From: Loripinus fragilis
Taxonomy: Eukaryota; Mollusca; Bivalvia; Lucinida; Lucinidae
DNA: 64,000 nt
Assembly (NCBI GenBank): GCA_964019695.1
Contig: OZ026515.1
Location: forward strand, 131,524,849 to 131,588,848
Reading direction: 5' to 3'
Shown: piece by piece, positions 63,453-64,000 of the stretch
Layout: each line of letters starts with the position of its first letter
Numbering within the stretch: the stretch's first letter is position 1
Made by a program: the position numbers and the translations under genes
The notes under the pieces: model-generated
Told to the model about the DNA's origin: nothing
The model's database searches: none
The model's input: the letters and a program-made list of their open reading frames with translations, nothing else

Positions 63453-64000
63453 ATGGCTACAGCTTTGCCACAGTTTCCATCTTTCTCTGTTCATGAGAAT
63501 GCTTCAGATATACGTTGGAGAAAATGGATAAACAGACTGGAGAATATGCTCGTTGGCATGGATATTACAGACGACAACAGAAAACGTGCATTGTTGCTTC
63601 ACTATGCAGGAGAAGAAGTGTATGACATTTTTGAGACTTTAGTTGAAACTGGGAATACCTATGCGACGGCGAAACAGAAGTTGACAGATTATTTCGCTCC
63701 TAAGAAAAACACTGAGTATGAAATATACAAGTTCAGACAGGCTAAACAAGAACAGTCAGAAACGATCGACACGTTCCAAACCAGACTTAGGCAGTTGTCA
63801 ATAAATTGTGAATTTACATCAGTGGACAATGAAATCAAATCACAAATTATCCAAGGCTGCTTCTCGACAAGGCTTCGACGCAGAGCTCTTCGTGAAGAGA
63901 TGGATTTAGATAAATAACTTGCTTGTGCACGAGCCCTTGAGCTTTCTGAAAAACAAGCGTCAGAGATAGAAAAGACCAAGACATCTCAAGCAAATGTGTT
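63453..64000 (+). pseudogene. LTR retrotransposon gag, in-frame stop, cut by window end
   Basis: ATG at 63453 opens a frame with features of Ty3/Gypsy gag in invertebrates: WRKWINRLENML near the start, KRALLLHYAGEEVYDIFETL, TYATAKQKLTDYFAPKKNTE and YEIYKFRQAKQEQSETIDTF, then LRQLSINCEF. It meets TAA at 63915-63917, but the same frame continues beyond (LACARALELSEKQASEIEKT), as capsid does in related elements. So it is one point mutation from open, or the stop is read through. The zinc knuckle, protease and RT would lie to the right. Confidence 0.88.

Overview
This is eukaryotic genomic DNA, most likely from a bivalve mollusc. The evidence is AT-rich sequence, GT-AG introns of 0.4-7.3 kb, two tRNA-headed SINE families, hundreds of bases of palindromic MITE-like DNA per intron, and the 'AGCTCACC...CTTGTT' arrays and 'cttgaaaagtccttgaa' elements that I associate with clam genomes. 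The species call is inference. No bacterial gene, operon, rRNA, CRISPR array or functional tRNA gene was seen.

The only host gene I can support runs on the + strand from the left edge (its 5' end lies outside the window) to a stop at 41632-41634. I resolved 16 exons by hand from splice sites and frame. All 15 junctions keep phase, and the 7362 nt from base 3 to the stop equal exactly 2454 codons. The protein has a very long, disordered, Lys/Ser/Asn-rich N-terminus (exons 1-3, with 34-residue repeats in exon 2). A C-X8-C-X5-C-X3-H zinc finger follows (exon 4), then about 700 residues of alpha-helical, PPR/TPR-like sequence (exons 5-15) and a short basic tail (exon 16). This layout points to TOPAZ1, the germ-cell CCCH protein. 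Two further exon-like open segments (22603-22833 and 52490-52636) may be alternative ends or parts of something else.

The introns and the 22 kb downstream of the stop are a dense record of transposition. Clearly bounded insertions are: hAT-type elements with 8-bp duplications at 14500-15271, 19809-20931 and 49278-50665; a Harbinger-like element with TAA duplication at 30757-31508; TA-duplicating elements at 38971-40091 (a foldback with a tRNA-like head in each arm) and 53258-54553; a 474-bp element at 46900-47373; and a 4.8-kb long-inverted-repeat element at 23632-28477 that has itself been invaded by a 3-kb tandem array and a SINE. SINEs with perfect 11-14 bp duplications lie at 5335, 8000, 12913, 19574, 28177, 30479 and 33490. 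Several short hairpin families recur many times; the most striking has conserved outer arms but unrelated, always self-complementary cores.

Downstream are a decayed LINE reverse transcriptase (57388-58770) split by two DNA elements, a tandem repeat array (61790-62930), and the 5' end of an LTR retrotransposon (LTR 63003-63338, gag from 63453) running off the right edge. No novel multi-gene system is visible. The points of interest are the divergent TOPAZ1-like gene and the nested structure and hairpin families of the repeats.
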